From: Burkholderiales bacterium UBA954
GTDB lineage: Bacteria; Pseudomonadota; Gammaproteobacteria; Burkholderiales; Burkholderiaceae_A
DNA: 51,750 nucleotides
NCBI GenBank assembly: GCA_002293155.1
Contig: DBCQ01000032.1
Location: forward strand, 1 to 51,750
Reading direction: 5' to 3'
Below are positions 8,323 through 16,882 of this stretch, piece after piece. Position numbers and translations under genes: made by a program. Each line of letters starts with the position of its first letter. Position 1 is the first letter of the stretch. Below the pieces are notes generated by a model, which was not told where the DNA came from, made no database searches, and worked only from the letters and a program-made list of their open reading frames with translations.

Positions 8323-10032
8323 ATGGCACAGGCCCAAGGCATTACCCGCGGACTCACGAATTATGGCGATCAAGGATTTGCAGCGTATTTGAGGCGGTCG
8401 TTTATTAAATCGATGGGCTATACCGACGAGAGTCTCGCCAAGCCAATTGTAGGTATTGCCTCTACCGCATCTGGATTTAATAATTGCCATCGGATGATGC
8501 CGGAGCTCGTCGATGCCGTGAAGCGCGGTGTTTTGGCAGCCGGTGGATTGCCGGTTGAGTTTCCGAGCATGTCTCTCGGAGAGGTCTTCTTGTCGCCCAC
8601 GAGCTTGATGTTTAGAAACCTCATGAGTATGGTCACCGAGGAGATGATCCGTGCGCAGCCGATGGATTCGGTCGTACTCATCGGCGGATGCGATAAGACA
8701 GTGCCCGCTCAGTTAATGGGCGCCGTATCGGCTAATCTGCCGGCTGTCCAGCTGGTGACTGGGCCGATGATGACCGGCCGCTATCAAGGCGAGCGCTTAG
8801 GGGCGTGTACGGACTGTCGACGATTCTGGGCGCAATATCGTGCGGGTAAGGTCTCAGATCAACAGATTAAAGAAATTGAAGGATCGCTCGCGACGACAGC
8901 GGGGACCTGTGCTGTTATGGGTACTGCGAGTACCATGGCCTGTATTGCTGAGGCCATTGGAATGATGTTGCCAGGAACAGCGGCGATACCAGCAGTCCAT
9001 GCGGATCGTTTGCGTGCGGCTGAGCGGTCGGGGACCTTGGCTGTAGCGCTCATCGGTAGACCAATTACCCCAAAACAGGTCATTACCGAGAAATCTGTTG
9101 AAAATGCCATGCGGGTATTGCTGGCACTAGGCGGATCAACGAATGCAATTATTCATCTCACCGCAATCGCAGGTCGAGCTGGCCATCGCATCTCGCTTAA
9201 GCGCCTCAATGAACTGAGCGACACCACGCCCGTGCTGGTCGATTTGAAGCCTACCGGCAGCCATTACATGGAGGATTTCTTTGCCGCAGGCGGCATGACC
9301 GCAGTGCTGCGTGAGCTCAGACCCCTTTTGCACCTTGACTGTATGACCATTACTGGCGAGACATTGGGCCAGCGGATTGAGGCTGAGAATGCATGTTGGG
9401 TCGATTCATCGGTGATTCGTCCGTTCGCCAATCCGATTGATCCGATGGGTGGACTCGTTGCGCTGTTTGGATCCTTAGCGCCAAACGGTGCAATTATGAA
9501 ACGTTCGGCAGCAGATAAAACTCTTTTTGAGTCCGAGGGTCGAGCGGTTGTATTTGAATCGCTTGAGGACCTCTCCAATCGGGTAGACGATCCAGACCTT
9601 GATATTCAGGCCAACGATTTTATGGTCTTGAAAAATGCAGGCCCGGTCAGTGGTACGGGTATGCCGGAGGCCGGCTATCTGCCGATCCCCAAGAAGCTGG
9701 CCGCAGCCGGCGTGAAGGATCTGGTACGTATCTCAGATGCCCGAATGAGCGGAACTGCGTACGGAACGATTGTGCTGCATGTCTCGCCCGAGGCAGCGGC
9801 AGGCGGTCCCTTGAGTCTCGTGAAGAATGGCGATCGAATCAAGATCAGTATTGCAAACAAACGGATCGATCTCCTCGTGTCGCCCGAAGAGCTTGCCTCG
9901 CGACAGGCGGAGTTTTTAGAGAAGTCGAAGAACCGTCAGCGGGCTACACGCGGTTATGAGGCGTTGTATGCAAACCATGTCCAGCAGGCTGAACTCGGCT
10001 GCGACTTTGATTTTCTTGTGGCGGACAAATGA
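8323..10032 (+). CDS. IlvD/Edd-family dehydratase (sugar-acid dehydratase-like)
   Basis: Fe-S-dependent dehydratase that removes water from a 2,3-dihydroxy acid to give a 2-oxo acid. The three cluster cysteines are at FNNCHR (about residue 55), GGCDKT (about 123) and GTCAVMGTAS (about 195). The length of 569 fits the L-arabinonate/sugar-acid dehydratase branch, which also carries the NNCHRMMPEL-type N-terminus, better than housekeeping dihydroxy-acid dehydratase. It is the last + strand gene of the catabolic cluster, 31 bp after the aldehyde dehydrogenase. This suggests a polyhydroxylated acid among the pathway intermediates. Confidence 0.85.
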   Translation: MAQAQGITRGLTNYGDQGFAAYLRRSFIKSMGYTDESLAKPIVGIASTASGFNNCHRMMPELVDAVKRGVLAAGGLPVEFPSMSLGEVFLSPTSLMFRNLMSMVTEEMIRAQPMDSVVLIGGCDKTVPAQLMGAVSANLPAVQLVTGPMMTGRYQGERLGACTDCRRFWAQYRAGKVSDQQIKEIEGSLATTAGTCAVMGTASTMACIAEAIGMMLPGTAAIPAVHADRLRAAERSGTLAVALIGRPITPKQVITEKSVENAMRVLLALGGSTNAIIHLTAIAGRAGHRISLKRLNELSDTTPVLVDLKPTGSHYMEDFFAAGGMTAVLRELRPLLHLDCMTITGETLGQRIEAENACWVDSSVIRPFANPIDPMGGLVALFGSLAPNGAIMKRSAADKTLFESEGRAVVFESLEDLSNRVDDPDLDIQANDFMVLKNAGPVSGTGMPEAGYLPIPKKLAAAGVKDLVRISDARMSGTAYGTIVLHVSPEAAAGGPLSLVKNGDRIKISIANKRIDLLVSPEELASRQAEFLEKSKNRQRATRGYEALYANHVQQAELGCDFDFLVADK

Positions 10033-10062
10033 GCGGTTATACGCTGTTGATGTCTCAGCGAA

Positions 10063-11025
10063 CTATTGATTGAGACTGCTTTTCATGATCTTGCGGTACT
10101 TTAAGGGCGATACAGACACGCGCTCGGTGAACCGCCGACTAAAGTAGGCGTGGTCGTCAAAACCTACCCGGCCCGCAATTTCAAATACTTTTAGGGTGGT
10201 ATGGGCCAAGAGTTCTTGTGCGCGCTCAATACGTCGGGCGGTAAGCCACTCGACAAATGCCATTCCGGTTTGTTTTTTGAGGAGTTGCGAGAGGTAATTG
10301 GGCGAGATAAAGGCCGCATCTGCGACGTGCTTGAGCGTAATTTCCCTGTGGAGCTCTTTGTCAATGAACTTGACTGCCCGAGACAGTGCCTCGGTACGGG
10401 TTTCGAGAAAAACCTGACGATTCGAGAGACTCTGAAAAGCCTCTTGATGCAGTTCGGTTGTAAATCCAATCAGATCTAAGATCGCGCCTCGGATACGTTC
10501 GGTGGTGCCGAGCCGACGATTGCCGTGAAGAGATTGGAGGCGACTGAGAATCTCGCGAATGTAGGAGAACTGCTGATTTGAAAACTGGAAGTTCACATGG
10601 CCTTGAAACATAAATGGTGCGAGTTCTGGGAATTCCTTGATCGGAACCTCTTCCATTTCAAGCGGCGACATATAGAGTTCTGGCCTCAGGAATCCGGCAG
10701 CGAAGTTGATCACAAAATACTCGGTGGGGGTTGGAAGCGGCGTGTAATGGATTCGGTAGGGCAGAATAAAGACCAACGAGTTCCTCGTGAAGGGCTGCAC
10801 TGTACCGCCAATAATATGGTTGCCATCGCCTCGGATATTGGCGTGAATCTGAAAGAATTCATGGCGATGCGGCTTGGTAATCGCCTCTTTGGCATCCTGA
10901 TCCCGAATTTCAAAGTCAAAGCTCTTGGAGACCTCTGACATTCGATACGTGTGAACGCCTTGGCTCTCGTAGAGCTCGTTAGCCTCATCACGCTCTGATC
11001 GGTCGGTTTTTCTGATGGTTTCCAT
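10063..11025 (-). CDS. AraC-family transcriptional regulator
   Basis: DNA-binding activator of about 320 residues. The N-terminal half has a cupin-like ligand-binding fold (KPHRHEFFQIHANIRGDG). The C-terminal 100 residues form two helix-turn-helix motifs, with ITLKHVADAAFISPNYLSQL followed by LKVFEIAGRVGFDDHAYFSR and the family's closing PLKYRK. It starts 2 bp after the acyl-CoA dehydrogenase stop on the same strand, so it is probably the last gene of that operon. It converges on the dehydratase gene and most likely controls one or both arms of the catabolic cluster. Confidence 0.9.
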   Translation of the reverse strand: METIRKTDRSERDEANELYESQGVHTYRMSEVSKSFDFEIRDQDAKEAITKPHRHEFFQIHANIRGDGNHIIGGTVQPFTRNSLVFILPYRIHYTPLPTPTEYFVINFAAGFLRPELYMSPLEMEEVPIKEFPELAPFMFQGHVNFQFSNQQFSYIREILSRLQSLHGNRRLGTTERIRGAILDLIGFTTELHQEAFQSLSNRQVFLETRTEALSRAVKFIDKELHREITLKHVADAAFISPNYLSQLLKKQTGMAFVEWLTARRIERAQELLAHTTLKVFEIAGRVGFDDHAYFSRRFTERVSVSPLKYRKIMKSSLNQ

Positions 11026-11027
11026 GG

Positions 11028-12227
11028 CTACTTGCCCGTCAGTGGGTGCTTCATAAAGCCATCGCGGGTTTGCGGAAGTTTCGCGCCAAGCAGAGCCCCC
11101 GCCACCTGTGTGCGAAGAATCTGCGCGGTACCACCCGCAATTGTGAACATCCGAGCATCTCTGACGTGTCTTTCCATCGGAAGTTCACGGGAGTAACCCG
11201 AGGACCCATAGAGTTGTAGTGCATCGTTCGTGACTTTAATCGCCGTTTCTGCCGCGTAGATTTTCGCCTGCGCTGCCTGTTTGACGTCCGGGAAACTGCC
11301 CAATGGCACATTGGCCGCCCGATGAATCAGAAGGCGTGAGGCATCAAGCTGAATCGACATATCGGCAAGCATCCATTGCAGGCCCTGGAATTCGGCAATG
11401 GGACGGCCAAACTGACGGCGCTGTTTTACATAGTCAAGCGCTTCGTCAAAGGCCCCCTGCGCAATTCCAAGGGCAACCGTACCCGCGCCAACACGCTGTG
11501 CGTTATAAGCGTTCATCAGCCCGGAGAATCCTTTTCGAAGATCGCCCATGGGCTTTAAGAGCATGGATTCGTGAACCTCAAGATCTTTGAAGACGACGTG
11601 GGTCTCGGGAATACCACGGACGCCCATGGCGGGTGTGCGCTCTGCAATAATGAGTCCGGGGTGCTGGTCATCGTCACGAATTACGATAAACCCGCCAATT
11701 CCTTGCTCTACACCCTGGTCGAAGACCCGGGCAAAAATAAGGTGCAGGCGGGATACGCCGCCCCCGGTAATCCAGTACTTATGGCCATTGAGTCGGTAGG
11801 TGTCGCCATGCTTATCAGCCCGGGTTGTCATTTCACTGGCCGCACTTCCCGCATTGGGCTCCGAGATACAGATCGCCGGTTTGTCCCCCTCCAGTACGCA
11901 GGCTGCTGCAAGTTTTTTCTGAGGCTCGCTACCGTAGGCCATGATCGCACCAATCGCCCCCATATTTGCCTCGACCGTAATACGGCCCATCGTTGCGCAG
12001 GCCTTGGCCATTTCTTCAATGACCAAGACAGTCTCCAAATAACCTAGGCCCTGACCACCGTAGGCCTTCGGGATGGTCATTCCCATGAAGCCAGCAGCAT
12101 TTAATTTTTTAATATTCTGCCAAGGGTAGGCCTCGGTGGCATCAATCTCTGCGGCCATGGGTGCGAATTCTTGCTGTGCAAGCGTTCTCGCCTTTAACTG
12201 CAAAGCGGTTTGATTGGTGGTGAGCAT
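11028..12227 (-). CDS. Acyl-CoA dehydrogenase without the usual catalytic glutamate
   Basis: FAD-dependent acyl-CoA dehydrogenase, 399 residues, with the N-terminal helical, middle beta (SEPNAGSAASEMTTRA; KYWITGGG) and C-terminal domains in normal order. The signature RQFGRPIAEFQGLQWMLADM is present. At the site where most family members have the catalytic base (EGT), this protein reads AGGT. At the alternative site used by isovaleryl-CoA dehydrogenase it has Gln before Arg (AQRVGAG). The base must lie elsewhere, or the reaction differs. It is 9 bp after the CoA-transferase gene and is expected to act on the thioester that enzyme makes. Confidence 0.88.
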   Translation of the reverse strand: MLTTNQTALQLKARTLAQQEFAPMAAEIDATEAYPWQNIKKLNAAGFMGMTIPKAYGGQGLGYLETVLVIEEMAKACATMGRITVEANMGAIGAIMAYGSEPQKKLAAACVLEGDKPAICISEPNAGSAASEMTTRADKHGDTYRLNGHKYWITGGGVSRLHLIFARVFDQGVEQGIGGFIVIRDDDQHPGLIIAERTPAMGVRGIPETHVVFKDLEVHESMLLKPMGDLRKGFSGLMNAYNAQRVGAGTVALGIAQGAFDEALDYVKQRRQFGRPIAEFQGLQWMLADMSIQLDASRLLIHRAANVPLGSFPDVKQAAQAKIYAAETAIKVTNDALQLYGSSGYSRELPMERHVRDARMFTIAGGTAQILRTQVAGALLGAKLPQTRDGFMKHPLTGK

Positions 12228-12236
12228 ATGCTTATC

Positions 12237-13433
12237 TCATTTTGAGTGTCGCCCTAACCAATCATGAAGAATCTCTTTCTCATGCTGGTTTCGGACAGGG
12301 GGGGCGAATCGATATTGAACCGGGGTTGCGGAGAGCTTTAATGGGTTTGCAATAACACTTACTTTTCCTGACTGTGCAATTGGGTGGTCAAGCGCGACCT
12401 CAGCCTGACGGTGACGAATCTGCGGATCTGCGAAGACTTGCTCGAGGGTATTCACTGGGCCGCACGGTACCCCCACTTTTTCAAACACAGAGACCCAGTG
12501 GTCTCGGGTTTGTTGGCGCAGGGCTTCTGATATTTTCTCTATCAAACGATCTCGGTTCTTAACCCTTGCGACATTGGTTGCGTAATCGGGATCGTCTGCG
12601 ACCCCTGTCATTGCGCTGTATTCACAGAATTTTCGAAACTGATTGTCGTTACCGACCGCGATGATGATCGGGAAATCAGCAGTTGGAAAGACCTGATAAG
12701 GGACGATATTGGGATGGCCGTTTCCCAGCCGTTGTGGGTTTTTCCGTGATGTTAGGTAACTCGTGCCTGCGTTAATTAACCAGGAGACCTGAGTATCAAG
12801 CAACGCGAGGTCAATGTACTGGCCTTCTCCAGTCTGATCTCGGTGTCGAAGTGCTGCCAGGATCCCAACCGTCGCATACATTCCGGTCATCACATCGGCA
12901 ATCCCAACGCCAACTTTCATGGGGTCGCCGTCCGGAGCGCCTGTGACACTCATAATGCCGCCCATTGCCTGAATTAAAAAATCATAGCCGGCGCGATTCG
13001 CGTAGGGTCCGGTCTGTCCGAAGCCGGTGATTGAACAGTACACGAGCTTTGGGTAGAGGCTTTTAATTTGTGCGTAGGCTAAGCCATAGGCCTGCAGACC
13101 ACCGACTTTATAGTTTTCAATAAAGACATCGGCCTTCGCAAGAAGCGCATGAATGAGCGCCTGTCCCTCTGCGGTGGTAATGTCGATCTCAATCGAGCGC
13201 TTATTGCGATTTGCGCAGAGGTAATAGGCGCTCTCAGAGCTTGGCCTGCCCTCTTGGTCAGGCACGAACGGTGGCCCCCATTTTCGAGTGTCATCCCCTT
13301 CACCCGGTTTTTCAATCTTGACCACGTCTGCACCGAGATCTCCGAGCAGCTGTGTCGCAGAGGGTCCTGCCAGAATCCGGGAGAGATCGAGTACCCGCAA
13401 TCCAGCGAGCGCCATGGGTGTATGAGCAGTCAC
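12237..13433 (-). CDS. Class III (CaiB/BaiF) CoA-transferase
   Basis: Formyl-CoA-transferase-family enzyme that moves CoA between carboxylic acids. The signature N-terminus LAGLRVLDLSRILAGP, the ADVFIENYKVGGL segment and GYDFLIQAMGG, with the Asp expected to form the acyl-enzyme anhydride, are all present. The frame is open upstream to a TTG at 13490 that overlaps moaC by 14 bp and has an AGGTAG before it. A GTG at 13433 and an ATG at 13415 fit family N-termini better; 13433 is chosen here, with the TTG a real alternative. Together with the downstream acyl-CoA dehydrogenase it suggests that the catabolic pathway ends in CoA thioesters. Confidence 0.85.
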   Translation of the reverse strand: MTAHTPMALAGLRVLDLSRILAGPSATQLLGDLGADVVKIEKPGEGDDTRKWGPPFVPDQEGRPSSESAYYLCANRNKRSIEIDITTAEGQALIHALLAKADVFIENYKVGGLQAYGLAYAQIKSLYPKLVYCSITGFGQTGPYANRAGYDFLIQAMGGIMSVTGAPDGDPMKVGVGIADVMTGMYATVGILAALRHRDQTGEGQYIDLALLDTQVSWLINAGTSYLTSRKNPQRLGNGHPNIVPYQVFPTADFPIIIAVGNDNQFRKFCEYSAMTGVADDPDYATNVARVKNRDRLIEKISEALRQQTRDHWVSVFEKVGVPCGPVNTLEQVFADPQIRHRQAEVALDHPIAQSGKVSVIANPLKLSATPVQYRFAPPVRNQHEKEILHDWLGRHSK

Positions 13434-13476
13434 GGAGGGCCCAGCGTCGAACACGCTGCAGGAGAGTCTTTCATCA

Positions 13477-13953
13477 CTAAGGCCTGACAAAACTACCTGA
13501 TTTTCCGCCGTGTTTTTCCAACAGTTGGATATCGGTTAGCGTCATGGCACGGTCAATCGCTTTGCACATGTCATAAATGGTCAGTAGCCCGACACTGACT
13601 GCAGTGAGGGCCTCCATCTCGACGCCTGTTTTCCCGGTAACTTCCACGGTGGCTGTGCATCGAACACTCGGTGGACTTTCAATTGTTTCGAAGTGAACCG
13701 CTACCCGGCTGAGCATTAAGGGGTGGCAAAGCGGGATCAAATCAGATGTTTTTTTTGCCGATTGAATTGCAGCGATCCGGGCAATGCCGATGACATCCCC
13801 TTTTTTCGCATCACCCTGACGGATGTGGGCTAGGGTCTCGGGCGCCATCTGAATAACTCCGCTTGCAATCGCAACCCGATGGGTGTCGGTTTTCTCGGCG
13901 ACATTGACCATGTGGGCCTGGCCTGAGGAATCAAAGTGGGACAATTGAGTCAT
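13477..13953 (-). CDS. moaC: Cyclic pyranopterin monophosphate synthase (MoaC)
   Basis: Second step of molybdenum-cofactor synthesis: it makes cyclic pyranopterin monophosphate from the MoaA product. The family core is clear ([39 protein letters not shown] near the end). The start at 13953 ([11 protein letters not shown]) gives 158 residues, the usual length. The frame continues 16 codons further, but that would run into the divergent protease gene. A GGGTCT lies just before the ATG. The cofactor is needed by the molybdenum hydroxylase of this window, though moaC beside an M48 protease is probably a conserved core arrangement rather than part of the catabolic island. Confidence 0.93.
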   Translation of the reverse strand: MTQLSHFDSSGQAHMVNVAEKTDTHRVAIASGVIQMAPETLAHIRQGDAKKGDVIGIARIAAIQSAKKTSDLIPLCHPLMLSRVAVHFETIESPPSVRCTATVEVTGKTGVEMEALTAVSVGLLTIYDMCKAIDRAMTLTDIQLLEKHGGKSGSFVRP

Positions 13954-13959
13954 AGACCC

Positions 13960-13965
13960 TATGAT
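13960..13965 (+). promoter_or_regulatory. Putative -10 box 7 nt before the M48 protease ATG
   Basis: TATGAT is one mismatch from the sigma70 -10 consensus and ends 7 nt before the ATG at 13973, so transcription would start at or next to the start codon. No convincing -35 was found. The divergent moaC start is at 13953, so the two genes share this tiny interval. Confidence 0.4.
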
Positions 13966-13972
13966 AGAACGT

Positions 13973-15580
13973 ATGCATTGTAAAAAAGCCGTTTCACCCA
14001 AGACCGGTATTTACCCGAGGCTTGCTGCCGCTTGTCTCGTACCGGTTTTTCTGGGGGGGCTTGCATCGGGCGGTCATGCGCAGTTGCGCCCGGGAAGTAT
14101 TGATAACCTGCCCGCACTCGGTGAGGCCTCCGTCGATGAGCTCTCCCCGGCCGCTGAGCAGCGTCTTGGCGACCAGATCTATCAGGAATTCCTTCGTATA
14201 GGTGTTGTCCATGATGATCCGGAGACCACCGATGCCCTGAGTCGTCAGGCCAACCGATTACTCTCTGCCGCAGGTGCCTTGGGGCATCTCGAGGCCCAAC
14301 GGCCGTTTCGATTCTTTATCGTAAAAGACCCCTCGATCAATGCATTTGCATTGCCAGGCGGATACATCGGTATCCATTCCGGCTTAATAACGGCATCCGA
14401 CCGCGAGAGCGAGGTGATGTCGGTCCTGGCCCACGAGATTGGCCACGTGACACAGCGACACATCGCGCGAATGTTTGGTCAGCAGCGTCAGAGCTCGGCG
14501 GTGATGATTGCCGCCGCGGTGTTAGCCGCGATGGCGGCGCGCGCGAGTCCTGACGCGGCGATGGGCGTGATGTCTCTCGGGCAGACTGTTGCGATTCGGG
14601 ATCAACTGTCATTTTCCCGGGATGCTGAACGAGAGGCCGATCGTGTTGGAGTTCAGATACTGACGGAATCAGGGTTTGACCCAGCGGGCATGGCCTCTAT
14701 GTTTGAGCGTTTAAGCCAGGCGGGGCGGCTTTATGACAATAACGCCCCAGCCTATCTTCGGACCCACCCATTGTCGACTGAGCGAATTGCAGATATCCAG
14801 GGCCGACTGCAAAGTGGTGCTTATCAATCGCGTGGCCAGCAGGGAAATCTTAGACCCTTAATCACGGCGAATTCAACGGCCTATGATTGGATTAGGGCAA
14901 AACTAATTGCCTCGGCAGACCTGAAGGTCGATGGCCTGCGTGCTGCGCGCCAACGCCTTGAGCTCCAGCTCAAAGATCCGAAGAAGTCCGGACCGGCGAC
15001 GCTGGGCCCTCTGCATTTCGGGGTGTCCTGGGCCGCACTGTTGCAGCGTGATTTTGTAGCGGTCGCCCATCATCTGCGTTTGGCAAGAGAGCAGGCAGAG
15101 ATTGGCGGCTTTGTGCAAGAGGTGGCCCCTTTTCTGGCCCACTTGCAGATCCAGTGGGCGATTGCGGCCAATGAATCGCAGTTGATCGATACCTTGTCTC
15201 AGCAATTCTTTAAAGAATTTGGGGACCATCGCGCGATGGTCCGGGCCTTGATTGAAGCGCGCCTGCTCGCGAAGCAACCGCTCGAGACAACTGCCCGATT
15301 TGCTCGTATCGCAACACAACAGTGGCCTCACGATCCTCAGGTCTGGGCACTATTGGCACGCACCGAACTGGCCTCGGGCCGACGTGCGGCACAGCATGCG
15401 GCCATTGCTGAACAATATGTGTTGTCGGGGGCTTACGCTGCGGCAATTGAGCAGTTAAGCCTGGCGCGCACCGCAGGCGATGCTGATTTTGTTGCGATGT
15501 CAAAAATTGATGCACGGCTTACAACGATTCGCGCTATTTTGCGTCGCGAACAACTCGAGCGTCAGCAATCAAATCGCTAG
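13973..15580 (+). CDS. Periplasmic M48 metalloprotease with C-terminal TPR-like region (BepA-like)
   Basis: Zinc metalloprotease of the BepA/YfgC type, which in E. coli degrades or chaperones misassembled outer-membrane proteins such as LptD. It has a signal peptide (hydrophobic [13 protein letters not shown], likely cleavage after GGHA), the zinc motif HEIGH near residue 153, a third ligand in the [10 protein letters not shown] segment, and an alpha-helical C-terminal half consistent with TPR repeats. ATG codons at 13961 and 13973 are possible; 13973 is preferred because a -10-like TATGAT covers 13960-13965. It converges on waaF with a 14-bp gap. Confidence 0.88.
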   Translation: MHCKKAVSPKTGIYPRLAAACLVPVFLGGLASGGHAQLRPGSIDNLPALGEASVDELSPAAEQRLGDQIYQEFLRIGVVHDDPETTDALSRQANRLLSAAGALGHLEAQRPFRFFIVKDPSINAFALPGGYIGIHSGLITASDRESEVMSVLAHEIGHVTQRHIARMFGQQRQSSAVMIAAAVLAAMAARASPDAAMGVMSLGQTVAIRDQLSFSRDAEREADRVGVQILTESGFDPAGMASMFERLSQAGRLYDNNAPAYLRTHPLSTERIADIQGRLQSGAYQSRGQQGNLRPLITANSTAYDWIRAKLIASADLKVDGLRAARQRLELQLKDPKKSGPATLGPLHFGVSWAALLQRDFVAVAHHLRLAREQAEIGGFVQEVAPFLAHLQIQWAIAANESQLIDTLSQQFFKEFGDHRAMVRALIEARLLAKQPLETTARFARIATQQWPHDPQVWALLARTELASGRRAAQHAAIAEQYVLSGAYAAAIEQLSLARTAGDADFVAMSKIDARLTTIRAILRREQLERQQSNR

Positions 15581-15594
15581 ACGAGGCATATCGT

Positions 15595-16656
15595 TTAATT
15601 GTGTGACGTGATCGTCTCGGCAGGAAGGTTCAAACGCTCAATCACACGCTCAGAGGGCAGATCCTTCAGACAGGCCGTTGTACCCAGCGGACAGACCCGT
15701 TTAAAGCATGGGCTGCACTTCAGGTTAAGGCTGAGTACGACTGCTTTTTGAGAGTGGGGTGGTGTGTGATGGGGATCTGTGGACCCAAATAGTGCAATGA
15801 CAGGAACCCCTAATGCCGCCGCTGCATGCATCAGGCCAGAGTCATTGCTGATAACCTGAGGGGCATGGGCAATGATCGCAAAAGCTTCCATGAGTGTCGT
15901 TTTCCCGCAGAGATTTTCTGTCCTTGGGTTGGAATTTTTCTGGGTGGGTGTCGTTGCAGAGACGTAATTTAAAATCGTTTCGCCAGCCGCAAAATCCCTT
16001 GGTCCGCCCACGATAATTACTCGGTGTTCGATTGACGTATCAAGCCAGGCCAGGGCAACCCTGGCGAAGTGTTCTAGCGGCCATTGCTTGGCTGGACCAT
16101 ACTCCGCACCCGGGCACAGGATTAAAGCGCCGGCGGTGTCGACTCGCGGCTGGGCAGGGGAATTGAGGCGCGGCTGATGAGCGCCGAATCCATCAATGCG
16201 TTCGGGCAGTGGCGGGTCATCGGCGAGTGCAAGGTATTGATGCAGCATCGAGGGCCTTCGGCCTGCTGGAGCGCTTGGAGGCGGGCGACGTTCATTAAGT
16301 AATCCGTAACGAAACTCACCCGTAAAGCCGCGTCTCCGCGGGATTTCCGCAAGAAAAGGGATAAGCGCTGATTTCAGTGAATTCGGACAGATGACGGCAA
16401 GCCCATAATGCCCTCGAAGTCTTGCTGCAATCTGCTGTCGTAACCGGAGTTGAAGCTGGCCATGCTGAAGATTCTCAACAATTACACGGGATACCGTACC
16501 CGCGCACTCATAGACTGCGGCAACCGCTGGAGTGGCAAGAACATCTACTGCATCGTATTGATTCGCAAGTGCATCAACTAACGCAAGCGAGACGATTGCA
16601 TCGCCAACCCAATTGGGTGCGATGACGAGGGCGCGGGATTTAGTGGCCGTGGACAA
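15595..16656 (-). CDS. waaF: ADP-heptose:LPS heptosyltransferase II
   Basis: Family 9 glycosyltransferase that adds the second heptose to the lipopolysaccharide inner core. It begins with the GT9 signature PNWVGDAIVSLALVDAL, has the donor-binding NDSGLMHAAAALGVPVIALF and the WaaF-typical cysteine segment CSPCFKRVCPLGTTACL near the end. The frame is open to 16794, but that would overlap the whole zinc-finger gene. A TTG at 16656 gives 353 residues, the usual WaaF length, and a 17-bp overlap with the upstream gene, so it is chosen. It is the last gene of ilvE - zinc finger - waaF. Confidence 0.9.
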   Translation of the reverse strand: MSTATKSRALVIAPNWVGDAIVSLALVDALANQYDAVDVLATPAVAAVYECAGTVSRVIVENLQHGQLQLRLRQQIAARLRGHYGLAVICPNSLKSALIPFLAEIPRRRGFTGEFRYGLLNERRPPPSAPAGRRPSMLHQYLALADDPPLPERIDGFGAHQPRLNSPAQPRVDTAGALILCPGAEYGPAKQWPLEHFARVALAWLDTSIEHRVIIVGGPRDFAAGETILNYVSATTPTQKNSNPRTENLCGKTTLMEAFAIIAHAPQVISNDSGLMHAAAALGVPVIALFGSTDPHHTPPHSQKAVVLSLNLKCSPCFKRVCPLGTTACLKDLPSERVIERLNLPAETITSHN

Positions 16657-16858
16657 CCGCGCCGGCTTCAAGTTGGTACCTGGTGCCACAGTAAGGGCAG
16701 CGGGCATGACCTTCATGGCTGACATCAAGAAAAACCCGCGGATGGTGGTTCCAGAGAGGCATTCTCGGGTTCGGACAGAAGGCGGGTAACTCATCCGCTT
16801 TGAGAATAACGGACTGACCCTGAGGCGGTGGTTGTGTTGTGTTCGCTGACTTAGACAT
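16640..16858 (-). CDS. Small CHCC-type zinc-finger protein
   Basis: A 72-residue protein with the zf-CHCC pattern also seen in mitochondrial complex I subunit NDUFS6: a Cys in LPAFCPNP, a His in SHEGHA and CPYC, giving a C...H...CxxC zinc site. Such genes are common between ilvE and waaF in Burkholderiales; the function is not established. It lies 24 bp after ilvE and overlaps waaF by 17 bp, so the three genes are probably one transcript. Confidence 0.85.
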   Translation of the reverse strand: MSKSANTTQPPPQGQSVILKADELPAFCPNPRMPLWNHHPRVFLDVSHEGHARCPYCGTRYQLEAGAVVHGH

Positions 16859-16882
16859 GCACGACTCCGATGGAGCTAGAGA

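Noticed and set aside
10052..10083. Possible terminator between the dehydratase and AraC genes
   Set aside because: The stem is only 6 bp with a 13-nt loop and a broken T-run; too weak to call.
16657..16794. Longer N-terminus for WaaF
   Set aside because: It would cover most of the zinc-finger gene; the GT9 signature begins just after the TTG at 16656 and the length then fits the family.
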